A stretch of DNA of 31,867 nt, taken from assembly GCA_023460515.1 (NCBI GenBank), contig JAEWPS010000060.1:1-31867 (forward strand), given 5' to 3'. The stretch comes from Bacillota bacterium. GTDB taxonomy: Bacteria; Bacillota; Clostridia; TANB77; CAG-465. The notes under the pieces were generated by a model, which was not told the DNA's origin, did not search any database, and worked only from the letters and a program-made list of their open reading frames with translations. Below are positions 8,794 through 17,634 of the stretch, piece by piece. Every line of letters starts with the position of its first letter. Position 1 is the first letter of the stretch. Both the position numbers and the translations under genes were made by a program.

Positions 8794-8822
8794 TTGATTT
8801 TTCTGATAAAAAGTTGTATAAT
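8794..8822 (+). promoter_or_regulatory. Sigma-A promoter of the radC-mreBCD-mrdA operon
   Basis: TTGATT (8794-8799), 17-nt spacer, TATAAT (8817-8822), just upstream of the DUF4321 gene. No other strong promoter is evident before 15555. Confidence 0.78.
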
Positions 8823-8845
8823 ATACATAATTTATGGAGGGATTT

Positions 8846-9106
8846 ATGAAAAAAATATTTATAATAATATTTGTAGTACTAGGCGGTGTAATAGGATGTG
8901 CATTAGGAAATCTATGTATTAATATAGATGCTCTAAAATGGCTTGCCATTGGAGGGGAAGTTGGGTTTAGAAATCCACTACTAATTGATTTATCTTTTTT
9001 ACAGTTTACGTTTGGAATTTGGTGTAAAATAAATATAGCAGGGATACTATGTTTAATTTTATTTGCATTTATATCTGATAAGGTATTTAAGTGGCTGAAA
9101 GTCTAA
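8846..9106 (+). CDS. DUF4321 small membrane protein
   Basis: This is an 86-residue protein with two membrane helices (about 3-22 and 62-80) separated by a loop carrying DLSFLQFTFGIWCKINIAG, the pattern of DUF4321 proteins found beside radC/mreB in Clostridia. I chose the ATG at 8846 because GGAGGG (8836-8841) precedes it. An in-frame ATG at 8834 would overlap that RBS and has none of its own. The gene overlaps the radC start by 16 nt. Function is unknown; the conserved neighbourhood suggests an envelope role. Confidence 0.75.
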   Translation: MKKIFIIIFVVLGGVIGCALGNLCINIDALKWLAIGGEVGFRNPLLIDLSFLQFTFGIWCKINIAGILCLILFAFISDKVFKWLKV

Positions 9107-9790
9107 TTAAATTACCATTAAACGATAGACCTTATGAAAAATTGGAATTACTTCGGATCGGAAAATTTAACTAATTCGGAACTTTTAGCTATTGTTATAA
9201 AAACAGGTACGAAAGATAAAAATTGTTTAGATATATCTAGAGATATTTTAATGAGTAATAAAGATATAGAAAATATTTCGGATTTAGAGTACTTATCTAA
9301 TATGTCAATAAATAATTTAAGAAAGTTTAAAGGTGTTGGTAGAGTTAAATCTATTCAAATAAAAGCTGTTTTAGAGCTTTCTAAAAGGATTTCTAAAACT
9401 AACGTAAATAATAAAACAAAAATAACAAGTCCAATAGATATATTTAATTTAGTAAATGAATCATATATAGGAAAGAAACAAGAAGTTGTTAAAACAATAT
9501 TATTAGATAATTCAAACAAAGTATTATCTATAATAACAAATGGAATAGGGAAGACGTCTTCTGTTCAAATTGGTATAAAAGAAATATTTAGTGAACCTAT
9601 AAAACAGATGGCTAGCGGTATTATATTAATACATAATCATCCAAGTGGTAATTTGGTTCCTAGTAAAAGTGATATTAACTTTACTAAAAATATTAATGAA
9701 TATGGGGAAACATTTGAAATTAAATTATTAGATCATATAATAATTGGAAAAAATGAATATATAAGTTTAAAAGAAAAAGGATACTTTTAA
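9091..9790 (+). CDS. radC: RadC/JAB-domain protein, needs one +1 frameshift
   Basis: The protein starts at GTG 9091 (a stop codon directly precedes it in frame; AAGG lies 7 nt upstream) with M-A-E-S-L-I-K-L-P-L-N-D-R-P-Y-E-K-L-E-L-L, the typical RadC opening. At codon 22 the frame meets CGG (9154-9156). Skipping one base continues as G-S-E-N-L-T-N-S-E-L-L-A-I, again the family sequence. A helix-hairpin-helix-like segment (KFKGVGRVKSIQI) follows, then the JAB/MPN metal motif IHNHPSGNLVPSKSD near the C-terminus. The corrected length is 232 residues, as usual for the family. An alternative start at ATG 9134 would remove conserved N-terminal sequence and lacks an RBS. Despite the historical name, a DNA-repair role is not established. 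Confidence 0.85.
9151..9157 (+). other. Candidate +1 frameshift site CTT-CGG-A in radC
   Basis: CTT then CGG in the zero frame; +1 reading gives GGA TCG GAA (G-S-E). Left unshifted, the frame hits TAA at 9172-9174 after six more codons. Confidence 0.72.
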
Positions 9791-9811
9791 AAAGGAAGGG
9801 TGAAACAAAGC

Positions 9812-10828
9812 ATGGGAATAATGTCTAGAGATATAGGAATAGATTTGGGAACTTCTAATGTAAGGATATTTGTAAAAGGAAGAGGTGTAGTTTTAAATGA
9901 ACCTTCTGTCGTAGCTATAAATAGAATTACTGGAGAAGTTTTAGCTGTTGGAAATGCAGCTAAAGAAATGTTAGGAAGGACACCAGATAATATAATTGCC
10001 GTAAAGCCTTTGAAAGATGGAGTAATTGCAGATTTTGATTCTACAGCATTAATGCTTGAGACTTTTATAAGTAAAGTTATTCCAAAGAGTTTATTTTCTA
10101 AACCAAGATTAGTTATTTCAATACCATATGGTATAACAGATGTTGAAGAAAGAGCTGTTGAAGGAGTTGCATATAAGGCAGGAGCAAAAGTTGTATACTT
10201 GATAGAAGAAATAATGGCAGCATCATTTGGCTCTAAAGTAAAAGTGGAACGTGCTGAAGGTTCTATGATAGTAGATATAGGTGGTGGAACTAGTGAAATG
10301 GCAGTTTTATCTTTAGGAGGAATTGTTGTATCTAATTCATTGAGAATAGCTGGAGAAAAATTTGATAAAGACATAGTTGAGTATGTTAAAAATAAATTTA
10401 ATTGCATAACTTCTGAAGCAGATGCTGAAGAAGTAAAAAAACAGATAGGTTCTGTATTTGCAACCATGACAGAAGAAAAGTATACAGTAAAAGGTAGAAA
10501 TCTAAATACTGGTCTTCCAGAAAATGTAGTACTTACTACAAAAGATGTACAAGAAGCTATCATGGGATCTATAGAAAAAATTGTTAAAGCAATAAAAGCA
10601 ACTCTTGAACAGACACCACCTGAACTTTCAGCAGATATAATGGAACGTGGAATTATTATTACAGGAGGAAGCGCTTCAATAAAAAATTTAGATAGGTATA
10701 TAAGTGGAGAAATTGGTATACCAGTTCATATAGCTGAAAATCCTTTAGATTGTGTAATAAAAGGTTTAGGAGCTACTTTAGATAGTATAACAGTATTAAA
10801 AAAAGCTGTTAAAACTAAAAAAAGATAA
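9812..10828 (+). CDS. mreB: Rod-shape actin homologue MreB
   Basis: This bacterial actin is about 338 residues long; it polymerises under the membrane and positions the elongation cell-wall machinery. Actin-fold nucleotide motifs are visible: DIGIDLGTSNVRIF (phosphate 1), VDIGGGTSEMAVLS (phosphate 2) and GIIITGGSASIKNLD (adenosine). EEIMAASFGS and the VLNEPSVVAI stretch are also family hallmarks. AAGGAAGGG at 9792-9800 lies 11 nt before the ATG at 9812. A GTG at 9800 overlaps that RBS and is less likely. The gene follows radC by about 20 nt in the same transcript. There is no in-frame CGG. Confidence 0.93.
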   Translation: MGIMSRDIGIDLGTSNVRIFVKGRGVVLNEPSVVAINRITGEVLAVGNAAKEMLGRTPDNIIAVKPLKDGVIADFDSTALMLETFISKVIPKSLFSKPRLVISIPYGITDVEERAVEGVAYKAGAKVVYLIEEIMAASFGSKVKVERAEGSMIVDIGGGTSEMAVLSLGGIVVSNSLRIAGEKFDKDIVEYVKNKFNCITSEADAEEVKKQIGSVFATMTEEKYTVKGRNLNTGLPENVVLTTKDVQEAIMGSIEKIVKAIKATLEQTPPELSADIMERGIIITGGSASIKNLDRYISGEIGIPVHIAENPLDCVIKGLGATLDSITVLKKAVKTKKR

Positions 10829-10877
10829 TAAAAATTTCTTAATTACTGATAATATAAAAGAAAGTGAGGATATACTA

Positions 10878-11724
10878 TTGAAATATAACTATGACTTTAC
10901 TGACAAAAGAAAAGAAAAGAAAAAAAGAATTATTTTTGTAACAATAGCATTAATTATAGCATTGATGGTTTCATCATTTTTCTTTAGAAACAGTCAAATA
11001 TTTATAATAAGGACTGCATCTAATGTTATAATTGCACCTTTTAAAATTATTGGAACTAACATGCAGAATGTGTTTTCATCTATTAGTATGTATTTTGGTA
11101 ATATAGTACAGGTAAAAGAGGAAAATGTTGAACTAAAGAAGCAAATTAATAAATTAGAACTAGAATTATTAGAATCTAAAAGGATTTTAGATGATAACGA
11201 ATCACTAAAAAAATTATTAGATATTAATTCTACGTTTCAACATTTTAAATTAAAGAGTGGAAAAATTATTATAAGGCAACACGATAATTTTAGTCAAACT
11301 TTTGTAATTGATGTAGGGTTAAAAGATGGAATCAAATTAAATCAGGCAGTTATACATAAAGAAGGATTAGTAGGATATATATCAAGTGTTAGTGATAATA
11401 CAAGTAATGTTACAACTATAATGGATCCTAGAACTTCAGTTAGTGTAACGATTTCAACAATAAATGAACCTGCAATTTTAAAAGGCAATTTAGAACTTAA
11501 ATCTAATAATAATTTAAAACTTGAATACATACCAATTGATGCAGAAATTTCAATTGGAGATATGTTATATAGTTCAGGACTTCGGTTCGATGTTTCCATC
11601 TTCTTTACCAGTAGGCAAGGTTACAAAGGTGGTAAATAATAAAAATGATAGTGATAGATATGCTATAGCAGAACCTTGCGTAAATATAAGATCAATATCT
11701 GAAGTATCAGTTATTATAGAATAG
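10878..11724 (+). CDS. mreC: Rod-shape protein MreC, needs one +1 frameshift
   Basis: MreC is a bitopic scaffold of the elongasome. It has a cytoplasmic basic segment (RKEKKKR), a membrane helix (about 18-37), a coiled coil (about 75-115, VKEENVELKKQINKLELELL) and then beta-rich periplasmic-type domains. The zero frame reaches S-S-G-L, then CGG at 11583-11585, and runs into non-homologous sequence ending at a TAA at 11637. A +1 shift gives G-S-M-F-P-S-S-L-P-V-G-K-V-T-K-V, the conserved closing strand of the family. Corrected length is 281 residues. The start is TTG at 10878 with GTGAGGA 7 nt upstream. An uncorrected protein would lack the last 45 or so residues of a normally essential gene. 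Confidence 0.88.
11580..11586 (+). other. Candidate +1 frameshift site CTT-CGG-T in mreC
   Basis: CTT, CGG in frame; skipping C11583 yields GGT TCG ATG (G-S-M). AGGA lies immediately upstream of CTT. Confidence 0.75.
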
Positions 11725-11732
11725 AGGTAATT

Positions 11733-12248
11733 ATGGCAAAAAGAATTTTTTCATATTTTATAATATTCCTTGTATTAATTTGTATATTTCTATTTCAAAT
11801 ATATGTTATAGACAGTAGAGAATTATTTGGAGTTAAACCTAACTTAATACTTATTTCAGTTATAGTTATGAGTTTATGGTATGGATTATATGCAGGTACA
11901 ATATACAGCTTTTTTATAGGTATTACAACAGATATTATGTTTGGAAACAATTTTGGTATATTTACTCTTTCATATATAATTGTTGGACTAGTAATTGGTT
12001 ATTTAAATTATAATTATAGAAGAGAAAATAAAGTATCATTGCTTTATCTTACTATATTTGGAACATGTATATTTGAATTTACTCAATTTGTTATTTACTT
12101 ATTTTTAAATAGTGGTAGCTCTAATATATTACATTTAATAATTCAAATATTAATAAGTAGTATACTTAATGTAATACTTGCATTTATACTTTATGGTACA
12201 TTTTCAAGAATATCTGAATATGCAGAAAGTACAAATTCATATTATTAA
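11733..12248 (+). CDS. mreD: Rod-shape protein MreD
   Basis: This 171-residue protein has five or six hydrophobic helices and hydrophilic signatures of MreD (KPNLILISVIVMSLWYG near residues 35-51, then TTDIMFGNNFGIFTLSYIIVG). It sits 8 nt after mreC and 21 nt before mrdA. In the family it is a membrane partner of MreC and PBP2. GAGGTAATT precedes the ATG. Confidence 0.88.
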   Translation: MAKRIFSYFIIFLVLICIFLFQIYVIDSRELFGVKPNLILISVIVMSLWYGLYAGTIYSFFIGITTDIMFGNNFGIFTLSYIIVGLVIGYLNYNYRRENKVSLLYLTIFGTCIFEFTQFVIYLFLNSGSSNILHLIIQILISSILNVILAFILYGTFSRISEYAESTNSYY

Positions 12249-12269
12249 AAATAGGGGTGAAAAAATAAC

Positions 12270-14372
12270 TTGAAAAAAATAATAGAAAAAATTTCTAATT
12301 TCTTTTCTAATAGAAATATTATACTTGCTATTATAACTGTTTTAATTGGAGGTATATATATAGTAACATTATTTAACATTCAAGTTATTAATGGAAAAGA
12401 ATATAGAGAAAAATCCGAAAAGAAAATGCTACGTAATGAAACAATAATAGCTGCAAGGGGCGAAATAACAGATAGAAATGGTGTAATACTTGCAACGAAT
12501 AAATTATCTTTTGATTTGATACTATATAAGGTAAAGTCAACAAATGAAGAACAGAACACAGCAATATTTAATACTATTCAAATATTAGAAGCAAATGGAG
12601 ACAAAATATATTCAAGTTTTCCAATAAATGATGAAAAAAACGGTTTTAATTTTTCAAATGAAGAAGAATTGACAAAGTGGAAAAGTGAAATGAATATTAA
12701 AAAAGAATATAATTTTGATCAAACTATAGATTATTATATTGATAAGTATAAATTAGCCCCTTATAAAAGAGAATATGCAATAAAGATTATTATGGTTCGC
12801 TATGAAGCTAGTTTAATGGGTTACTCATTATTTAAACCAGCTACGATTGCTAAAGATATATCAGAAAAATCTTTGGCAATGCTAGAGGAAGAAAAATTTA
12901 AATTATTCGGGTTAGATACAATATCTGTTCCTAAGAGGTATTATCCAGAAGGCTTGCTTGCAGCACATACTATTGGTTATGTAAGTAGAATAAGTAGTGA
13001 AGAATATACTAAACTTAAAGATTCAGGATATACACAAAATAGTAATATCGGTAAAATGGGTATTGAGCAAACTTATGAAAAATATTTAAAAGGAATTGAT
13101 GGTGTAAGAAAAGTTGAAGTGGATTCCTATGGTACAGTATCTAGTGAAAATGATACTACCAAATCTATTACTGGACAAAATGTTACCTTGACTATAGATT
13201 ATAGACTCCAAAAAGTTGCAGAAAAATCCTTGATTAAAGTTATAAATGAAATAAAAGTTGGAACACCTACGATGAAAAAACATGAAGATGCATCAGCTGG
13301 TAGTGTTGTTGTTTTAGATACAGTAACAGGGGAAGTCTTAGCGATGGTAAGTTATCCTTCTTTTGATATTAATAGTTTTGTGGATGGAATAAATTATAAA
13401 GAGTGGAATATACTTAATACTTCAGCTTTAACACCAATGGTTAATAGATCAATATCTGGACTTTATTCTCCTGGGTCAACTTACAAAATGCTTGTTGGTT
13501 TAGCAGGGCTTAATGCTGGTAAAATAACACCTACCGAAAAAATTAATGACCCTGGAATATATCCATTTGGTCATAATCCTAAATGTTGGATTTATGAAAT
13601 GTATAAACGAACACATGGAAATATTAATGTGTCAGAGGCTATAAAAGTTTCTTGTAATTGTTATTTTTATGAAGTTGGAAGAAGAGTAGGAATCTCAGAT
13701 ATTGTATCCTATGCAAAGTTATTTGGTCTTGGTGAAAAAACAGGTGTGGAAATAGCAGGTGAGAAAAAAGGTCAAATAGCTGGAGATAATTATACAGGGG
13801 ATTGGTATTTAGGAGAAACATTATCTGCTGCAATTGGTCAATCATATAACTCATATACACCAATCCAACTTACAAATTATATTTCAACTATAGCAAATGG
13901 TGGAACACTTAACAAAGTTACAGTAATAAAATCTATTCAAGATTCTGAGAATAACTATGTTAATTTGGATGAACTAAATAAATATGGAGCAGAGTTCACG
14001 GGTGTTAATTTTGAGAGTAGAAGTTTGAATTTAAAAGAAGAAAATATTAGTGCAATCAAACAAGGAATGTTATCTGTTACAAATGATAGAGGTGGAACTT
14101 CATATAATACATTTAAAGACTTAGGTATTGAAGTTGCTGGTAAAACTGGTACAGCTGAAGTGTCTTCTGGTTCTAGTAATGGTATATTTGTAGGATTTGC
14201 ACCATATGATAAACCAAAGATAGCTATTGTAGCTATAATAGAACATGGTGGTGAAGGTACATATACTGCTAATGTTGTTAGACCAATAATGGATGAATAT
14301 TTTAAAATAGATAAAGAAGATAAATTAAACGAGAAAAAAGAAAATTTAGTAGAAAATGGTGTTGTATTTTAA
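12270..14372 (+). CDS. mrdA: Penicillin-binding protein 2, elongation transpeptidase
   Basis: This 700-residue class B PBP cross-links peptidoglycan during side-wall growth. It has one membrane helix (about 18-37), the PBP dimerisation domain opening with RGEITDRNGVILATN, and a transpeptidase domain. Catalytic motifs are S403-T-Y-K (in SPGSTYKM), S461-C-N (in VSCNCYFYEVG) and K625-T-G-T. YYPEGLLAAHTIGYV and GKMGIEQTYEKYLKG are typical of PBP2. The start is TTG at 12270 with AGGGGTGA 9 nt upstream. The last gene of the mre set, it is followed at once by a glycosyltransferase. Confidence 0.93.
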   Translation: MKKIIEKISNFFSNRNIILAIITVLIGGIYIVTLFNIQVINGKEYREKSEKKMLRNETIIAARGEITDRNGVILATNKLSFDLILYKVKSTNEEQNTAIFNTIQILEANGDKIYSSFPINDEKNGFNFSNEEELTKWKSEMNIKKEYNFDQTIDYYIDKYKLAPYKREYAIKIIMVRYEASLMGYSLFKPATIAKDISEKSLAMLEEEKFKLFGLDTISVPKRYYPEGLLAAHTIGYVSRISSEEYTKLKDSGYTQNSNIGKMGIEQTYEKYLKGIDGVRKVEVDSYGTVSSENDTTKSITGQNVTLTIDYRLQKVAEKSLIKVINEIKVGTPTMKKHEDASAGSVVVLDTVTGEVLAMVSYPSFDINSFVDGINYKEWNILNTSALTPMVNRSISGLYSPGSTYKMLVGLAGLNAGKITPTEKINDPGIYPFGHNPKCWIYEMYKRTHGNINVSEAIKVSCNCYFYEVGRRVGISDIVSYAKLFGLGEKTGVEIAGEKKGQIAGDNYTGDWYLGETLSAAIGQSYNSYTPIQLTNYISTIANGGTLNKVTVIKSIQDSENNYVNLDELNKYGAEFTGVNFESRSLNLKEENISAIKQGMLSVTNDRGGTSYNTFKDLGIEVAGKTGTAEVSSGSSNGIFVGFAPYDKPKIAIVAIIEHGGEGTYTANVVRPIMDEYFKIDKEDKLNEKKENLVENGVVF

Positions 14373-14388
14373 AGGGGGAAATTATATT

Positions 14389-15456
14389 ATGTCAAGAACA
14401 ATAAATATGTTGTCAAGCGCACATAAAGTAAAAGGACAAGGGGTTTTGTCAGCATACGAGGAACAGGTTAGTTTAGTTCAAAACAACCTTAATGATCAAT
14501 ATAGTGTAACAATCAATAAAATAAAATATGCTGATATAATGCACTATCACACAATTAATTTGGAGTATTTTTTAACACTTCCATTTACTAAAATAAAGGC
14601 TGCACATGTTGGATATGTACATTTTTTACCAGAAACTTTAGAAAATAGTATTAAACTTCCAAAATTATTTAAGAAAATATTTTATAAGTATGTTATTGAA
14701 TTTTATAAAAGTATGGATTATTTAATAACAGTAAATCCATATTTTATAGATAAGTTAGTTGATTATGGAATTCCAAGAGAAAAAGTAACATATATACCTA
14801 ATTATGTATCTTCAAAAAGATTCTTTAAAATAGATAGAACAGAAAGACATAAAATAAGAAGTAAATATGGTATAGATCAGGATAAATTTGTAGTACTTTG
14901 TGTTGGACAACTGCAACTTAGAAAAGGTTTCTTTGATTTTATTGAGGTTGCAAAATCTTTACCAGATATAGAGTTTGTATGGGCTGGTGGATTCTCATTT
15001 AAAAAAATATCTGATGGATATGAGCAGATAAAGGCTATAGTGGATAACCCTCCTAAAAATGTTAAATTTTTAGGTATTGTTCCAAGGGAAGATATGAATA
15101 ATATATATAATATGTCAGATGTTATGTTTTTAGCTTCTTTTGAAGAACTTTTTCCAATGACAATACTAGAATCAGCAAATTGTAAGATACCTATTTTACT
15201 TAGGGATATAGATTTATATAAAGGAATATTAGATGGTTACTATATAAAAGGTACAAATGTTGAAGAATTTAAAAATGAAATATTAAAATTAAAAACTGAT
15301 GAAACGTATTATAATAAAGCTTCACAAAAAGCTGGACTTTGTAGTAAATTTTATAGTGAAGAAAATGTTACTAAAATGTGGAGAAGCTATTATAATAAAA
15401 TATATAAAATTGGCAAGAAAAAGAATATTAAATCCAATGAAAAGAAGAATAAATAA
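14389..15456 (+). CDS. GT4-family glycosyltransferase
   Basis: This 355-residue GT-B-fold enzyme has an N-terminal half with MLSSAHKVKGQGVLSAYEEQ and HVGYVHFLPET. The C-terminal nucleotide-sugar half includes VVLCVGQLQLRKGFFDFIE, VKFLGIVPREDM and FEELFPMTILESANCKIPILLRD, the EX7E-type donor site (E-L-F-P-M-T-I-L-E). Related Firmicutes enzymes act on membrane glycolipids or surface polymers; the acceptor cannot be told here. The ATG at 14389 has a strong AAAGGGGGA site 10 nt upstream, just after the mrdA stop. The C-terminus is lysine-rich. An A/T-rich hairpin terminator follows, so this is probably the last gene of the elongation operon. Confidence 0.82.
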   Translation: MSRTINMLSSAHKVKGQGVLSAYEEQVSLVQNNLNDQYSVTINKIKYADIMHYHTINLEYFLTLPFTKIKAAHVGYVHFLPETLENSIKLPKLFKKIFYKYVIEFYKSMDYLITVNPYFIDKLVDYGIPREKVTYIPNYVSSKRFFKIDRTERHKIRSKYGIDQDKFVVLCVGQLQLRKGFFDFIEVAKSLPDIEFVWAGGFSFKKISDGYEQIKAIVDNPPKNVKFLGIVPREDMNNIYNMSDVMFLASFEELFPMTILESANCKIPILLRDIDLYKGILDGYYIKGTNVEEFKNEILKLKTDETYYNKASQKAGLCSKFYSEENVTKMWRSYYNKIYKIGKKKNIKSNEKKNK

Positions 15457-15471
15457 TAAAAGTGAAATGAT

Positions 15472-15508
15472 AAAAAATAGATTAATTTCTATTTTTTATT
15501 TTTTTATA
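15472..15508 (+). terminator. Intrinsic terminator closing the mre operon
   Basis: AAAAAATAGA (15472-15481) pairs with TCTATTTTTT (15488-15497), loop of 6 nt, followed by a further T-run. Confidence 0.7.
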
Positions 15509-15554
15509 ATAACATAACTGAGTAGTATACATTAAAACAAAGTTAACATAAATA

Positions 15555-15601
15555 TTGACAACGTGCGTTTTTTATGATATAATAATGCTTGCTATAAGCA
15601 A
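15555..15601 (+). promoter_or_regulatory. Promoter with possible operator of the orphan small gene
   Basis: TTGACA (15555-15560), 17-nt spacer, TATAAT (15578-15583): perfect consensus. An inverted repeat TTGCT-ATA-AGCAA (15589-15601) lies at the expected transcription start and could be an operator (inference). Confidence 0.8.
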
Positions 15602-15636
15602 TAATTTTCACAAAATAATTTTTGGGAGGAAGTAAT

Positions 15637-16017
15637 ATGTTAACAGATAATTCAAAAAATAAATTAAACGAGCTACTTTCTATGTTGAATCAAACAGATA
15701 TAGAAGTGGTGCCTAGAATAATAATGGTAACCAAAGATGACAAAAATTGGCGGGAAACCATTACTAAAGGCATAATCCAGGACATTAGTATCTTTAAAAG
15801 TAGTGAGTTTACTTTGTCTTGTAAGAGGTATTTTGGTGACGAACTTGAGTCAATGAAATTTAAAGGTGATTTATGTTTGGCACTTCATAACGTTCTTGCA
15901 TCTTTAAATGGAATTGAGAGTATGGTAATTACAGTTGAAAATACTATGAGGAGGTTTCCAAAGGGTATAAAAGTAGAAAAAACTATGAAACTTGTATATA
16001 TTGTTTTGAAAGTATAG
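15637..16017 (+). CDS. Orphan 126-residue protein of unknown function
   Basis: I do not recognise a family. The protein is soluble, has no membrane segment, and has a mixed helical/strand appearance (ELLSMLNQTDIEVVPRIIMVTKDD, LALHNVLASLNGIESMVITVE). The ATG at 15637 is preceded by GGGAGGA with 6-nt spacing. It has its own perfect promoter and its own terminator, so it is a monocistronic and probably well-transcribed gene. Base composition looks a little richer in G+C (about 33-37% on sampled lines) than neighbouring housekeeping genes. Codon 39 is CGG (15751-15753), read through as Arg in the only frame that stays open; a +1 shift there would stop after seven codons. Confidence 0.65.
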   Translation: MLTDNSKNKLNELLSMLNQTDIEVVPRIIMVTKDDKNWRETITKGIIQDISIFKSSEFTLSCKRYFGDELESMKFKGDLCLALHNVLASLNGIESMVITVENTMRRFPKGIKVEKTMKLVYIVLKV

Positions 16018-16026
16018 TTAAAAAAT

Positions 16027-16058
16027 AGGATTATCAGAATTTTGATAGTCCTTTTTTC
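16027..16058 (+). terminator. Intrinsic terminator of the orphan gene
   Basis: AGGATTATCA (16027-16036) pairs with TGATAGTCCT (16043-16052), one G-T pair, followed by six T. Confidence 0.85.
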
Positions 16059-16127
16059 TATTTTAATCAAATTACAACTCTAAATTATTTTATTTACTAT
16101 TAAAAAAATATCAATTTTTATAATTTG

Positions 16128-16156
16128 TTGCACATATCGCTAAATTGTGATATAAT
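16128..16156 (+). promoter_or_regulatory. Promoter of the EEP-family gene
   Basis: TTGCAC (16128-16133), 17-nt spacer, TATAAT (16151-16156), 39 nt upstream of the ATG at 16195. Confidence 0.65.
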
Positions 16157-16194
16157 TAGTATACAATTTATTTAATAAAAGGGGATGATTTTTC

Positions 16195-16929
16195 ATGAAA
16201 TATAGAGTTATAACCTTTAATATGTGCCATGGAGATAATAATAATGGTATAATAGATGTTTTAAATCAATCAAACGTTATAAAGGAGTTTGATGCAGATT
16301 TAATTATGCTTCAAGAAGTAGATATTTGCACATCACGTAGTGGATACAAAAATCAGCTATATGAATTCAAGAAGAATATTGGTTTTGAGTTTAGTTGTTT
16401 TGGTTCGAATATACCTTATAAAGAGGGCTGGTATGGCAATGCTATATTATCTAGGTATCCAATTGTGTCTTCGGAAAACTATTTAAGTAATGGAACGGAA
16501 TATTCAAAAGAACCTAAGGGTATGCTTCATGCTGAAATAAATATAAATGGAAAATATATTAATGTATTTAATACCCATTTACCAGTGTATGATAAAGAAA
16601 GAATAGTTCTTACAGAGTCAATAATAAATATGATGAAAAGAAATAGTATATCTGGAGATATGATATTAGGTGGTGATCTTAATTTAGGAGTAATTCCACT
16701 TGGAAACCACAGATATAATGTGGAAAAACAAGATTCATATATTGAATATGAAAATATAAAAAAAATATTTAGTTGCCCTAATTTTAATGTAGACACATGG
16801 CCAACAGGTAATCCAGTAGCAGATATTGACAAAATACTTCACAGCGGTGAAATACAATTAACTAAGATAAAAAGATTGGACGTAGAGATATCGGATCATT
16901 ATCCTGTATTTGCAGAGTTCAATATTTAA
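16195..16929 (+). CDS. Endonuclease/exonuclease/phosphatase-family hydrolase
   Basis: This 244-residue protein has all EEP-fold catalytic signatures in order: FNMCHG (metal Asn), LQEVD (metal Glu), NTHLPV (catalytic-site His), GGDLNLG (Asp/Asn pair), and a C-terminal VADIDKIL...SDHYPVFAEF (Asp-His pair). It lacks a signal peptide, so it should be cytoplasmic. Family members cleave DNA, inositol phosphates or sphingomyelin; the short length and lack of export signal favour a cytoplasmic phosphodiesterase, but the substrate is open. GGGGAT precedes the ATG. It is convergent with the KOW-Smr gene and shares a terminator with it. Confidence 0.85.
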   Translation: MKYRVITFNMCHGDNNNGIIDVLNQSNVIKEFDADLIMLQEVDICTSRSGYKNQLYEFKKNIGFEFSCFGSNIPYKEGWYGNAILSRYPIVSSENYLSNGTEYSKEPKGMLHAEININGKYINVFNTHLPVYDKERIVLTESIINMMKRNSISGDMILGGDLNLGVIPLGNHRYNVEKQDSYIEYENIKKIFSCPNFNVDTWPTGNPVADIDKILHSGEIQLTKIKRLDVEISDHYPVFAEFNI

Positions 16930-16932
16930 TAT

Positions 16933-16970
16933 AAAATGAGGTAGTATAATTTAATACTACCTCATTTTAA
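16933..16970. terminator. Bidirectional terminator spanning the smr stop codon
   Basis: A 14-bp perfect stem (16933-16946 with 16955-16968) has A-runs and T-runs on either side. The minus-strand stop codon of the neighbouring gene (16964-16962) lies within it. Confidence 0.85.
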
Positions 16971-17405
16971 ATTTGCAATAGTTACACCAAATTGACCTTC
17001 AAAATATCCGGCTAATTTATAACTTTCGACTCTTTTGTTATTCTTTAAATAATCATGAACGGCTTCTCTTAATATTCCACCATTTTTTCCATGTATTATT
17101 CTTATAATAGTTACTTTATTTATAATTGCACTATCTATAAACTTATCTAATTCATATATTGCTTCTTCTTTTGTTTTATGTCTAAGCATTATTTCATTTT
17201 TAAAATTTAAATCTAAATTTAACTTATATGTAACTTTAGATCTGTTATTTAGTTGCACTATATCATTTTCTTTTTCAACCAAATCTTTTAATACTGTTAC
17301 CAATTTACAATTTATAGATACAATATATGTATTACTGTTAATTCTAATTATATTTCCAACTAAGTTAGTATTTTTTATTCTAACATAATCTCCAATCTTT
17401 AGCAT
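16962..17405 (-). CDS. Stand-alone KOW-Smr protein resembling the MutS2 C-terminus
   Basis: This 147-residue protein opens with LKIGDYVRIKNTNLVGNIIRI, which looks like the KOW-type beta barrel that precedes Smr in MutS2. It then has an Smr domain (about 70-147) with EEAIYELDKFIDSA, IIHGKNGGILREAVHDYL and the closing GQFGVTIANLK. The MutS core and ATPase are absent, and the strong RBS (TAGGAGGACAG) before ATG 17405 shows this is a genuine separate gene and not a fragment cut by a frameshift. The usual L-D-L-R-G motif reads I-M-L-R-H. Smr domains nick DNA or cleave RNA on stalled or collided ribosomes, so a ribosome-quality-control role is possible (inference). Confidence 0.8.
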   Translation of the reverse strand: MLKIGDYVRIKNTNLVGNIIRINSNTYIVSINCKLVTVLKDLVEKENDIVQLNNRSKVTYKLNLDLNFKNEIMLRHKTKEEAIYELDKFIDSAIINKVTIIRIIHGKNGGILREAVHDYLKNNKRVESYKLAGYFEGQFGVTIANLK

Positions 17406-17578
17406 TCTGTCCTCCTAAAATAATCTTGTTAAATATATTATAACATAAAATAGTAGAAATTAACATATTTATATATAATTTAGTTTTAAACATTTAAAAT
17501 AATAACATACTAATATTACTAGAAAAGCTTATATAACCTTATTTTTATAGACTTTTAATAACATTTTAACAATATTAC

Positions 17579-17607
17579 TTGAATGTAGTACTAAAAATTG
17601 ATATAAT
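17579..17607 (+). promoter_or_regulatory. Promoter of lepA-rlmB-nudix
   Basis: TTGAAT (17579-17584), 17-nt spacer, TATAAT (17602-17607); AAAGGA lies upstream of the ATG at 17635. The rest of 17406-17578 is A/T-rich with no gene. Confidence 0.78.
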
Positions 17608-17634
17608 TAATTAGGCAAATTGAAAGGATAACAT

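Noticed and set aside
9134..9790. RadC starting at ATG 9134
   Set aside because: That start lacks an RBS and replaces the conserved opening (L-N-D-R-P-Y-E-K-L-E-L-L) with unrelated residues; GTG 9091 plus a +1 shift explains the family sequence.
9787..10563. Long open frame on the minus strand opposite mreB (258 codons)
   Set aside because: It lies entirely antisense to the conserved mreB gene, has no recognisable motif and no good RBS; it is a by-product of mreB codon bias.
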